From NCBI RefSeq assembly GCF_000182925.2, contig NC_026504.1:1550001-1614000 (forward strand): a stretch of 64,000 nucleotides of DNA, written 5' to 3'. A program made the position numbers and the translations under genes. A model generated the notes under the pieces. It worked only from the letters and a program-made list of their open reading frames with translations. It did not search any database and was not told where the DNA came from. Every line of letters starts with the position of its first letter. The stretch's first letter is position 1. This DNA is from Neurospora crassa OR74A. Lineage: Eukaryota > Ascomycota > Sordariomycetes > Sordariales > Sordariaceae. Of the stretch, positions 1 through 11,514 are shown piece by piece.

Positions 1-544
1 CGCTAAGAGGTGAGTACTCACCATGGGAGAGTGCCTAGGACGTGCCCAGACATCTCTCCCATAGTAAGGTTTGGCGAAAAGTTGCCCTCGACGCGAATCG
101 AACGGATGAACTTGAGGTTGAACACCCAAGGAAGGTGCAACCCACGTGGCCGCTCCGGCACTAAACCATTTCCGGCTGCTTTTATCCACTTGACACAAAC
201 GCTAAGCCTATATAGGCAACTTCGAATCTCTTCCCCCACACAGACAGCTGCCTGGGTTCGGATGAACGGTTGTGCTCAATGCTGGCCGGATGCCCGACAT
301 TTGTTTCATCTTATCGACAAGTGTTCGTTCACAAGATGAAGGGATCGCGATTGCCAATTTGCGACAACAAGGCTTGACCATATATTACTCATATTATTAG
401 GTATCCTCCAATATACCAAAATGGCCATCTCGAGGTTGGGTATCAAGTGGAAGTTGCTGTCTTTCCATCCCGTTCCTCCCGTTCCTCCCGTTCCTCCCGT
501 TCCACCCGTTCCTTCCGTCCCATCGCGTCCAACTTCATCTCATC
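1..544. other. Left-edge intergenic region
   Basis: No convincing gene is seen. A stretch at about 70-158 looks vaguely like a decayed tRNA on the minus strand, with a T-loop-like TTCGATTC, but the acceptor stem does not pair. A pyrimidine-rich tandem repeat lies at 471-512. The last part is probably the 3' flank of the minus-strand transporter gene that ends at 545. Confidence 0.5.
471..512. repeat. 9-bp tandem repeat (CGTTCCTCC)
   Basis: About four and a half copies of a 9-bp unit CGTTCCTCC lie in tandem, the last ones diverged (CCACC, CCTTC). They sit just downstream of the stop codon of the MFS gene. This is a minisatellite in a 3' flank and no function is evident. Confidence 0.8.
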
Positions 545-2278
545 TTACTTCAGCTCGTAACCCGGCGGCTGCACTGCATCCCGTTCCTTTTCATCCGTAG
601 AGGAACCAAGGGCAGCCACCACAGAGCTCTCGATGCTCGCCTCCTTCGCAATAACACCCGGCGGTTCACCATCAGACGTAGAGGTAGAGGTAGAGGTAGA
701 AGTGGAACCACCACCATCCTCCGCCTCCAACTTCCTCAAATTTACCGGCCTCTCCGGCACCATATACACCACCGCCGACGTCGCCGGGATCGTAAACCCA
801 AACATGGCAAACGCAATGATCAGGTTCACCATGGGCGCGACCTGCGCCGCGCCAATCCCAAACGCCAAGCACGAGCCCACGCTCTCAAAACTTCGCACAA
901 TCCCCACTGCCAATCCCAACGTCTCGAGATCATCGAAAAAGGCGCCAATGAGCCAGTACACAAACATGTAGTGACTTTCGTTGAGGAACCTGAGAATGAC
1001 CATGGACGCGAACCCGCGGCCGAAGCCGGGGGTGGCCCAGTCGAGCGTGATCGGGGTCCCTGCCGCTTTCAGGTCGCCGTATAGCTTCTCGTTGGCGGTC
1101 TGCCAGCCAAAGGTTCCCAGCATGAGAATAACAAAAAAGGCCCAGGTGAGTCGGGCGACGGTCGGGCGCGAGAGGGATTGTCGGTCGTAGAACCAGCCCC
1201 AGAAGATGTTGGCGGCCGTGGCGACGATGCCGGAGACGAGGGAGCCGAGGGTGCGAGAGCGGACGGAGAAGCTGTTGGCGGGGTGTTAGTTTTTGACCAC
1301 TCCAGGTAAGATCGAGGGGAGGTAATAGGGGGGCGGGGGGGGGGGGAAGGGAAAAAGATGACATACTACTTGGTCATATAAATCCCCAGATAAGTGCTAT
1401 TCCACTGAAACCCAATCAGGATCGGTACTAGCAAGTACATCTGCCTGCGCTTAAACAGACTCCAAATCTTCTTGAACTCGCCCTTGACCGTCTTATTCAA
1501 CGTCGGATCTCGGAGTCTCGTCCCATCAGCCTTGATCACCTTGTGCGGCGACGACACCAGCAACGCAAACGGCAACCCAAGACACTGCAGCGCAATCAGC
1601 ACCAGGTACGTGGTATACCCGACTTTGCCCCTGCCCTCCTTCTTCACGTTGAGCGAAAGCTGGATCGAGGCGCCAATCAGCTGGCCCAGCTCGCGCAGGC
1701 CCAGCCAGATGCCCGTAAACTTGCCGCGGTCCTTGATGTCGGCGTAGCCGAGCGCGATGGCGCCCTCGGAGGCCCACAAGGCGGAGGCGGCGATGCCGCA
1801 GAGGGCGCCGCCGAAGAGGACAAACCATTCGGTTCCGTACCGGTTGTTGACGTACAGCGAGGCGGAATAGGGCGCGTAGCCGAGGGTGCCGATGATGAGA
1901 ACCCATTTGATACCGATCTTGTTGGAGAGGATGGAGAAGAGGGAGCAGCCGAAGACCATGATGCTGGTTGGGGTGTTATTTTTGGGGACCATGCGACTGA
2001 GGGGAAAGGAGAGAGAAGGAGACATACCCAAAAGTCAACGAGTTCGATCCGTTCACCAAGTACGGCTCCTGCGCGCCGCCGGCACCCGTGCTGTTGAGGG
2101 CATTCCAGACACCGGGCTGGGTGAAGGAGATGAGGCCGACCATGATGACGTTGAACAGAGGGCTGCGGTACCATCGAGTGAACCTCGATACCGGCTTGGT
2201 TATTTGCTCGTCAGCGTCTGACCCCGTCGAGACGGGGCCGAGCTCGACCTTCGTTTCCTTGTTGTCTGTCAAGGACAT
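545..2278 (-). CDS. UNC93-like major facilitator superfamily membrane protein
   Basis: Spliced model on the minus strand: exons 2278-2028, 1963-1367 and 1271-545, giving 524 aa in one frame. The two introns (64 and 95 nt) both start GTATGT and end CAG. The protein is a polytopic membrane protein. After a short hydrophilic N-terminus comes a segment with the family-typical FTQPGVWNALNSTGAGG region, then about ten or more hydrophobic helices, including IGIKWVLIIGTLGYAPYSAS and the glycine-rich LFGGALCGIAASALWASEGA. This matches the fungal UNC93-like/DUF895 branch of the MFS. Known members are transporter-like but their substrates are undefined. The cytoplasmic C-terminus carries a Ser-Thr dipeptide run encoded by a hexanucleotide repeat near 676-705. 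The start ATG at 2278 is the first in frame. Substrate and location are unknown, with plasma membrane or vacuole most likely. Confidence 0.85.
1327..1347. repeat. Near-homopolymeric G tract inside an intron
   Basis: An almost pure G run (C on the coding strand), broken by one C, lies inside the 95-nt second intron of the MFS gene between donor 1366 and acceptor 1272. It occupies the position of the intron's polypyrimidine-rich interior. Its length is likely unstable or prone to assembly error but does not affect the reading frame. Confidence 0.8.
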
Positions 2279-3554
2279 CTTGTCTAGGTCCCTTCCAGCG
2301 GTTGGTCCTATGGGCTGCAGGACTCAAGGTTTCAAACAACAACAACAAGATCCAGAGGGTAATTCCGGTCTTTCATCACACACACCCAAAACCACCGGGA
2401 CCTCGCCCGTCTTTATGTGATTATCCCACATCCCACATCCTACATGGGATATCTCCGCGTCTCCATCTCCCATGGCGATAACGACGGGCAAAATGACTGG
2501 GCTGAATGCGGACCCTTTTTAGCTTGCCTTCTTGCATACATACGCATTGCATAGGGACCGCAGTGTGACTCTACATCACATAGTAAAAGCGCAAAAGTGG
2601 AGGAGGCCAGAACTTTGACAACCCTCCCTCGACCTCGACCTCGGTTACGATTATTACTGAGTTTTCTCTCTTGGCTCGTTTCCAGCACGGAGAATTCGTC
2701 AAAATAGGTGGAAATTATCGATGATCCCCACGCGATGCGGATTGTGTGTGGGGGGCATACAACGATATTGATCCATACCCTCCCCGTCCTGACCCTTCTG
2801 CGCGAGTCGTGGTCGTTGGTGGTGGTGTTGTCGACTTTTGTAGGTACACTACACTATACTATAGTAGTGTAATGGTAGCGAATAACCTCAAAAGGAGTTT
2901 AGCGGTTCGGCAATCTGTCTGGAGAAGCGGTACTATTAAGGTTTAGGTTTACTATGGACCAAAAAAAAAGCGTTACGTAGTGGAGCAAGCCAAGCCTCAA
3001 AGATGGGCACTTGTTGCATCTCACCATTGCTTAGCACCATCACGACATCGGCCGCTAGAGGGAAGCGATGACTGTAACCTTGTCACCGTTACTAACGACA
3101 AAGCACTTTGTCAACCCCTGGGGGTGGTGGATGGCTCGCATGGCAACGGTAAACCACGGTTTAGACGTTCATCTTTGAAGACATTCCATTCCTATCTTGG
3201 CTTCGGCGTGCTTACAAGGATCCCTTTGCGCCATCCACTCCATTGCACCACTTGACCTTTGCCAGCTCGAACTTCAGACTGCTTCCAGAGCAATGTATCA
3301 TGTAAACAATAGGTTGGGGGGTCTCCGGGCAATTGGCTTGGGATTTCTCCGAACGGGAGTTGAGAAAATAAAAATAAAAATTGTATACTGGATTGGGATA
3401 GGGTCATAGGGGACCACTGGGTCTAATGTGCCTGAACTAGACCGGTTCATCCTTCTCCTGTTTTCAAAAACCACCTTTTGTGTATTCGCTATTCAGCTAT
3501 AACCCAAAAAGGGTGCTGGTAGCATATACACAGTAACTGCTAAACCCCCTCTCC
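2279..3554. other. Intergenic region between MFS gene and Listerin gene
   Basis: This holds the promoter of the minus-strand MFS gene near 2279-2800 and the 3' flank of the Listerin gene near 3100-3554. Short ORFs here have no recognisable protein character. A palindrome-like stretch of TACACTACAC-TATACTATAG near 2843-2870 is the only local structure noticed. Confidence 0.5.
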
Positions 3555-6500
3555 TTAATCACCACCTCCACCCCTCCTCGTCGAACTCCCCAAATAATCA
3601 ATCGGGTTCCGGCACAACGGGCACGTGTTCTTGTTACTGTTCTGGAACCACTTGTACAGGCACAACCTGTGGAACAAGTTATTGCATGTGCTGCATCTCT
3701 TGTCGGGCAGCTTCTTGTCCGCCGACACAACCGCGTAGCAGATGGGGCACTCGGTATGGCCCTTGAGCGCGCCAATGATGTTTCGTCGGAAGGCGGCCAG
3801 GCCGTCCGTGATGCTGCCGTTGGCGAAAGTGATGACACCTTGCGTGGCGCGCACCCAGCTCTGCCACTTCTTCTCGTTGACGGCCACACGGTTCTCGCCA
3901 ATGACTTCGACTGACTCGAGAGGGTAGCCGGCGGGGATCTTGATGGCGATGGAGGCAAAGTCTTCGTCGATCTCGTAGCCCGCTGAGACTTCCTTGGCCG
4001 TGCGGTTGACACGCACGCGGAGCTCCTTCTCGTCTTCTTGGGGAGCTTCTTGCGAGGAGGCCCAGTCGTTAACCTCGTCGAGGGCATCCGAGATTAGAAG
4101 AGGTGCATAGTACTTGGCCATCCAGGAATCGAGGGCAATCTTGGTCTGCTTGCTGCGCAGGTCGAGATACCATGACTTCACGAGTCCAGGGAGGAACTTG
4201 AGCGAGAGATAGAAGAGATGGACGAGTAGCCACTGCATATCGCGCTCTTTGGTTCCTTCTTCAGACTGGCTGACGTCGTAAGATCGGATATGCTCCGCGC
4301 TGAACGTGTTCTTATCGAGGTTCAGCGCTTGGCCGGTGGAGTGCCCAAGAACGTCAAACATCAGCTCGAGCAAAGCATTCAGCGAGTTGTCAGCTTTGAG
4401 GGAGTCCGTATATTGCTTGCGCACTTGAAGAGGAGCCTGGTTGTACGCATCAAAAACGAGGTGCCAACCAAGGAGGTAAGAGCGAACATCCACAGGGAAG
4501 CCCGCAAGCTCCTCGTCTGTGTATTTCTCCAGTTCCGGGACAGCTTGAATGATGGAGAGCAGCTCATCAGGGACTTTGGCGACTGCAGAAAGAGTCAGCA
4601 TACATGGTCATTGGTACGTAGAACAAGTCGAGAGAACATACCCTTTTCTTCCAGAAGAGTCTCCAGGACTTCCTCTTCTTGCTGAGCGGGCAGGGCCCGG
4701 TGGAGAAGACCAAATGCGGCTGTCTGAACCTCCCGTGAACCGGAAGACAACAACCCATAAAGGTTGGTCAACAAATCCTTCTCAGATGTGAGATGCTTGA
4801 GGGGAATTTTCTGGACTGCCCTGCAGAGAGTCTCGTCGAGTATTTGACGAGCCGTGTTGACTACATCATGTGGTAGCTCAAGCAGCCGGATGAGCGCCTT
4901 GGACCGGTCAACTGCGGTCTCTTCCAAGGCCTCGACAAGGTCATCATTGGGATCCTCCAAAGTCTCCATTGATGATATGAGCCTAATGGAGGGCAAAACA
5001 TAAGCCGGCCATCGCTGAGGGGTATCGTTTCTGGCCTTCTCCCACAACAAAAGGCAGTAATCGATGGCTTCCCGCCAGTACGGCCCATACACCTGGGCGA
5101 CATTGGGCAGGATGCGGTGGATGCCCTTGCATACCTCGGCGGTAAGGCCAAAGGTCATCTCGTCAGGAGTTTGCACCCACGTAGTGAATTGTTTAAGAGC
5201 AAAGACGAGTTTGCGCTGCTCAACTGGTGTCTTTGCTGGAGGGTAGACTGAAAGACAGATGTTCAGGAGTACCACGTTGTACAGGGTCTTCGGTGATGAT
5301 GGGAAGCATCCTACAATGTCGGACACAAGACGGTTGTAAAGATTTGCGACAGCTCTGGAAGAAGCAAGTCCTTCGTCGAACCCGGTAAGGAAGGCGATGG
5401 CGGCAAAGACAGTCTGCGGTGTGGCTTTCATAATACCAAGCTTGTTGAACCACTCGTCGAATTTGGCGCCGGCAGGGTAGCCATGCACGCTCACTAGAGC
5501 CTGGAACAGTTCAGTGAGGGCCTTGGATGCGTACAATGCCTTGGCACTGAAGTCCACAGCCTGCTGAAGCAAGGACTGGATCAGCATTTCCGCCAAACTG
5601 GTTCCATCAAGGTCGCCTTCTTTCCAGCTCGCCGAAGCCCCGGCCACTCGGGCAAGTAGCGACGTGCCTAGATCCAAGAAAGACTGAATCTCATCAGATC
5701 TTTCTGTTCTGATATCCTCAGAGGCAGGCAAACTCCAGAGTCCATTCTCCTTCATGACGGTCAAGTCGTCATTCGCAAGAACGGCAGTCAGGAAGATGAG
5801 CTCCAGGAGGTCCGCCTGAACGCTTTCCAGGTCTACGTCAGTGAAAAGATTGGTGGTGTAGATGGCCATCCTCGCAGGAATTGACCGGCCCTGACGATCC
5901 CTTTTCTGGGTCGTTAGGGTGCTACCCTCGCTCTCTGTCGCCAGGAAGTATGCACCACCAAAACTGCTGGTGATAGACAGGGAGGGATCTGGGTTATCCC
6001 GCAAAAAGCTGTAGAGCTCAGTATTCCACGCCTTCGCTGATGGGAGAAGGTCAGTCAATGGAACACCAGAGCTCAGGATCTCCTTGGCATGGCGGATCAA
6101 GGTGTTGATATCAAGAGAAGAAGGATCGGCCTCAGCCAAACTAAGGCGAATGACTTCAAGCCACAACTTGTTCCCGCCATACTGTTTCTGAATGAGAGAT
6201 CTTATAGCCGCAACCTTGGTCGCCTTTTCAGAGTCCGAAATTTCCTCCAGGGATAAGAGCCTCGTGAACAGATCAACCGGGGCATCTGCGAACAGGGCCG
6301 ACTTGTTGCGAAGTAACAGATCAAGAGCTTTGAACTCAGGATCATATTTTCCAGCCACACCAATATCCTGCGCAAACGAGCTAGCAAGAGACTGTAGCGT
6401 TTTGTCATCCACAACAGAATGAGAGATGCTGGCTCTGCAAAGTTGTTCTACAACGGGAGACGAAGGCTCCTCCTTGAAAAAGTCCTGCCAGGCTTCGACA

Positions 6501-8416
6501 ATGAAGTTTTGCAGTGCCTCGCTCTTCTGCGCAACCGTTTGAGGAAGAGGAACGGACACCAGTTCCTTGACGATTGGCGCGCCGGAAGGGAAGCCATGGC
6601 TCAAAGCAGCGTCAATAAGCTTTACCCAGACCTGCTCGGAGAAGTCAGGCTGATCAGGAGTAACGGCGCCAAGGCAAGATGCCAGAAACGGGAGTGACCG
6701 AGAAACGACGATCTTCTCGAAAGCTTCTTGGTCGTCGAGTGGGAAAACCTTCTTGATCAGATCGCTCTTGGCACACAGGACTGGAGCCTTGGTGAAGGCG
6801 GCTTTTAGGACAGCCGCAGCACAGAAGGGCTTGTAGTTTCGCCTGGCAAGCAGATCTTGTGCGCTTTCCAACAATTTTCTTGAGGTTGAAGCGACCACAC
6901 TCGGAAGATCAGCATCGCCATCAAAGCTCTGTTGGCTGGGTGCCCCCCTCAGGAAACCTTGTACTAGAGTGAACCAGCGATCACCTTGGGCTGCCAGCTC
7001 TAACTGAGACTTTTCATAATCGGGAGAAACTTCAGGGAGAGAGTTGGAAAGACCCGCAGCAAAGTCATCACCAAGCTTCTGCCATTCTTCCTTTGCCGAT
7101 GACCGTACTTGCTCGTTTGTTGTGTATGGTACAATCTTCCATGCCTTAAACACGTGTGGAGGCTGCGCATAGGCCCACGTCGATGTTTCCGTGGAAGGAT
7201 GCAAGTATTCCCGAGTTAATGGGTACAGGTTTTCCTGAAGAAAATCCGGGCTTGGGGTAGAGCCCGCGGTAATACGATCGACAGTGTTAAGATAACAGGC
7301 CCAAGCAGACGCGGCATTTTGACGCCGCTCCTCACGGCTCGTGATGGCAGTTCTCATGGACTTGAGGAACGCCGGGGCATTCGCAGCGTAATCTGGGGAA
7401 GATGTTGGCAAAATGGCAAGCAACTGATCCAGCTCTGTCCAGAACTCATCCGACCCTCCCTGGGAACCCTTCTGGACCAACGGCCGCAAGCGGTCCAAGG
7501 GACTCTTGCTGCCCCAAACCTTGGGAAAACGTTTTGTAACGCTGATCAATGCCCTCAAAAGGTCCACGGCTGAGCCTCTCTGTTCCTTTTTGGGGCCTTC
7601 CGCCACCAGGACCTTGCCAACATCCTTCAGTTTGGGTTCCAAGAGACTAGGCTTGTTGTCGAGGTAACTTGCGACGAGCTGGTAAAAGGCGCGGCGTACG
7701 GACGCATCATCCGAGGCTGCCAAGGTCCAAAGAGTATCGGCGTCGAAGAAGCGCTTCAGTTCGTCGGGGTATTGGTCGTCCTTGACTGTGGGCAACAGGT
7801 GCTGGATCATGGCCATACTACTTCCGAGCACGCGGTAGTACTTGGCCTCCATATCCTCCTTGGATGTCGTTCTCTCGTCACTCAGAGAGTCGGCTGTTTC
7901 TCGGATGGCCTCGTTGGAATATTCGAGGAGCTTGCCCTGGAACGCGATCCAGAACTTTGCCTTCTTTTGGTCCGAGTCGAGGATGTGAGCCGAGACGGCG
8001 AGAGCAGCGCGGGCGACTCCCTTGTCCTTGTCGAAAGTGCCGGCAACCCATGGGCCGACCAGCTTCGGTAGGGTCTTTTCAATGCGCTTCTTGGCTGACT
8101 TGACGAGCTCGAGGAGGAGGTTGTGGGAGAGTTCTCGGACACGGCGGTTGTTGTCGATGGCGACGCGGGGGTATAGTTGAGCCCAGACGTCTATGACGGA
8201 GTCGTCGACGGGCTGGTCGGACTTTTTGACGCATGCCAGTATCTCTTCGAGAGCCTTGGACTTTGTTGTGCTGTCTCGCTTGAGGAGGTTCTTGAAGGGC
8301 ACGATGACGTCTTGGGGGACGCTGGAGAGGTCGGGAGGCGGAGCGACGTAGGATAGCGAAGCTGTTGACGACGAGAAGGCGCCAAAGCCGCCGGAACCAA
8401 ATCCTCCTTTCTTCAT
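3555..8416 (-). CDS. E3 ubiquitin-protein ligase Listerin (Rkr1/Ltn1)
   Basis: Two exons, 8416-4642 and 4582-3555, join across a 59-nt GTATGT...CAG intron to give 1600 aa, close to yeast Ltn1. The N-terminus has the Listerin signature: a Gly/Phe-rich start, then SLSYVAPPPDLSSVP and VIVPFKNLLKRDSTTKSKAL, followed by more than 1400 residues of HEAT/ARM-like helical repeats. The extreme C-terminus is a RING (about residues 1537-1583) with CPIC, CSTC, FHRLCLYKWF and CPLC, the RING-CH-like Listerin variant. In the known pathway Listerin binds 60S subunits carrying stalled nascent chains, with Rqc1 and Rqc2, and ubiquitinates the chains for proteasomal decay. All zinc ligands appear present, so the enzyme should be active. 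It is the longest protein in the window. Confidence 0.95.
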
Positions 8417-11400
8417 GGTGGCCGTGTGTCGTTGGCTAGAGATACGTCGGACTTGAGTGATTCAGAGGCCAGATTCGACTATAAAGGCGAGGAAGCAATA
8501 AAAAAGAAGGCTTATAAAGGCACGGCGAAGAGATGCCAGAATGCGATAGCTGGAGAAACGCCGTCTTGACCTAGCTTAGAGCTGTGGATGAAAAATAATG
8601 ACACTCCGTTCAAAGCTCAGTCGCGCTCATAATCCGAGATGTCTATTAGAGGAGCGAGTACAAAGTTGCCAGGTGTTTAGTGCAAAACTTCATGCCACCA
8701 TCGCGAGACACTCTTGGCTGTTACGACCGCTGTGGTTACGGCGATGAGCCTGCCGGTATGATGATGATACTCGGCTTCAATGACGGCCTTCTCGGTCTAC
8801 CTTTCCTGGTTCCTGCATCGGTCATAGTGGGGTAGCTGCCCGCTCGCTGGAGCGTAAAATCGCGGTGCACGTGATGAGGGGCACAATTGATGTGTAATGT
8901 CAGTGCTCAAGCTGGCCTTGTTATACAGAGCACTAACAGTATAAACCAACTTGACCAGTTTTGGCATCGTCAAACATAGGGTACGTAGGTTCCATGGTTT
9001 TCAGACTCTTGAGACCCTACACTACACCAACATCTCGAACAGTGTCGCTAGAGGTATGCTGGAATCCGATTCAGCAGGCCTGGGTTGCTCACTTTGATCT
9101 TTGCCTGCCAATTGTCTCACTGCTTCGGGTCACAAATGACATGCAACATGGACGCTCCGGAAAAACCAAAGCTCCTCAAATCCCAAGACGAGCCGGAAGG
9201 GGATCGGCGGGTCGGATAACCTCTTTGAGTCTTCCACTTTGCACAGCCCAAAGCGGATGGACGCCCAGATAGCAAATGACAAACAGGCGCCAGAGCCAAC
9301 AACAGTCGATCTGGAGCATCTGTCAGACAGCAGTTTCTTGGGATGTTGGCTTGTTGTCGAGCAACAATTATTGTCCCTCTCCCCTAAGAAGTTCTTGTTG
9401 AACAATTACTCATACATATTAGTTCCACACTGCCGCTGCCGGGACAATGACTCATGCTGTTGGCTCGTGCATTATACTGTGAAGTAAACAAAGCCTTGAA
9501 AGTTGAAGCCATCGCGAACCAGCCAAGGATGTCTGGCCTTGTTATGTCACTCTACGCAGTACACTATAGAAGATACCAAGGCCGAAGCCATCGTCGAATG
9601 AACAAGTGGGTGAGATGGCCGGTTGACCAGGTGGTTGGGCGAGAGTTGTTCATCATTCATCAATCACCCTCCATTTCATGGAATGTTGTCCTCCTCCAGT
9701 GCCTCCCGTCTCTCTCTCACACTGGCCGATCATCACCAACTTCATTCAAACAATTGTTCCTCTTGTCTTGGCGTCGACCCAGTCTGGTGGCGAGAGGGCG
9801 GGTTAGCAGGGTCACCTTGTCCCTTAGCGCTCTCCCCCTTCACATCGACACCAATGCATGTTCCAATGCATGCCCTGTGGACCCTGTCAGCCCCCCCGGC
9901 GCTCCCCGGATGCCACGGGGTTGCTCCACCAAGACTAACATCGTGGGAACTGGGAATAAGAGAACCCACAGTGAACGTCAGCGTTCCAAACCGGTTCTTG
10001 GATTTTGTTTTGGGACCCTCCCTCTCATCGAGATTCGAGATGGTCCTTGTGTCGTCGCAGGTGTCGGTCGGCCCGTCTCCCTCCTCAGCTCAACACTATG
10101 CAGAGCAGCAGGAGATTGCTTGGCTCGACTGACTTTCTGGCCACAATGCCACACGCCTCCACTGTACCTCTACACTACACATGCAAACAGTTGTTGGATA
10201 CGCCGAAGGGGTCCAAATCTGTGTGAACATTACCTTGCCTAGTGTACATAGTATTGGTTACAATGGCGCAAGGGTACTGGTGCCGTTAGCCATTCAGACG
10301 CTCAAAAACCTACGGAAGAGGCTTCGGATTTGAGTAACTGTCGGGCCATATCTTGATTTGGTATGCTGTGACAAAGGCGGACGGCAATGCCATCTCTGTT
10401 TGGCTCAAGGACAAGAAAGGGGTCCACCCCATTAGCCCCTGGCCATGTCCAAAAGAACTAACTTACTGTGTAAGTCCATGTTGGGGTGTTGTTTCCCCTC
10501 GTTTTTACTGTATACGCTACTACGTAACCCCCTCCCTAAGATGATCATCCCCAGATTGTAGTGTACCCCCCCCCCCCCCCCCCCCCCCCTTCCCTCTCCC
10601 GTTTCTCACCTTGTGTCCTTTGTTTCCGTCCAACAGATTGGCTCCCGCTCACTTTCCAAACCTCTTGATGCCGAATCCCGTCTCCCCTCTTACACAGTCT
10701 GCAAAAGTCACACCTTGCTGCAAGTCTACCTCCTGCTGCCAAGCCGTCGTGGAGCTCGTGGCCGCCATGGCTGCAACAATGTTTGGTTCCGTGAGCGGAT
10801 CGTCTTCTTGATCTCCGTGTGCCGCTTCCGAGTTTGGTAAGCGGATGTAGGCACCGGGGACAACAAGACTGCACGTCCCATGCACAAGTCCCCTCACTGT
10901 GAGGAGCGAGGACTGTTGCCCTTGGCATGGGATTGAAACCGGGGAGCGGTTGAAGGAATGGATGAACTTAAAACCCACCATGGCTCCCCCATCGTGTGTG
11001 TGTCTATCGTGTACTTTTTCTCTCTTGGTTCAGTTTTCAGTCTCATATCTTCTTCTGGCTGTTCTTCCTCTACTTGGCTTTTCACGTTCCTACACTACCT
11101 ACATAGTGTGGTGGCACCGCGCAACCATTCCACCCTGACAACAACCTTCTTTCTCCAAATCAGTTCGTGACTGAAACTTGGAAACACGGGTGCCCTGTGT
11201 TTACTAATTATTAGTCCATCGTCATCGTCATCACTTGACGTCCAATCCGTAGCATTGGCCACTTCCGTCTTTGTCGTGTAAGTGCCCCGCCATCCGGATT
11301 AGTGCCGCATAGCTACTTTTTTTCCTAGACTGCCGTCATGCATCGCAGTCAGTGCGTTACATTGCATTCTTCTCCCTCTACCTACTCACCTACTCTCTTT

Positions 11401-11514
11401 TCCTTTTTAGTTCTGAAATTGACAATAAACTAACTACCTATCCCTTCAGCTACCTTTAAGCCCAGAAATGCCACTTCAGTTCCAACCCTCATAACACTAC
11501 CTACAGTATTCGCC
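8417..11514. other. Long intergenic region between Listerin and the HEPDG-repeat gene
   Basis: About 3.1 kb between two divergently oriented genes, containing both promoters. An open frame at 9454-10242 (+) is low-complexity in character, has no recognisable domain and is judged non-coding. A 24-nt C homopolymer lies at 10566-10589. Long pyrimidine-rich stretches at about 11380-11460 probably belong to the 5' leader of the downstream gene. No RNA gene was recognised. Confidence 0.5.
10566..10589. repeat. Poly-C homopolymer (24 nt)
   Basis: An uninterrupted run of 24 cytosines followed by a CT-rich stretch, about 0.95 kb upstream of the HEPDG-repeat gene. It could form G-quadruplex/i-motif structures or simply be a slippage tract. 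The exact length is likely to vary or be mis-sequenced. Confidence 0.95.

Noticed and set aside
70-158. tRNA-like sequence on the minus strand (Leu/Ser-like D arm and TTCGATTC T-loop)
   Set aside because: The acceptor stem does not pair and the T stem has a mismatch; anticodon arm is unclear. At best a decayed relic.
9454-10242. 262-codon open frame on the plus strand
   Set aside because: Composition is not protein-like, no domain recognised, overlapping open frames in other phases look equally good, and no splice or start context supports it.
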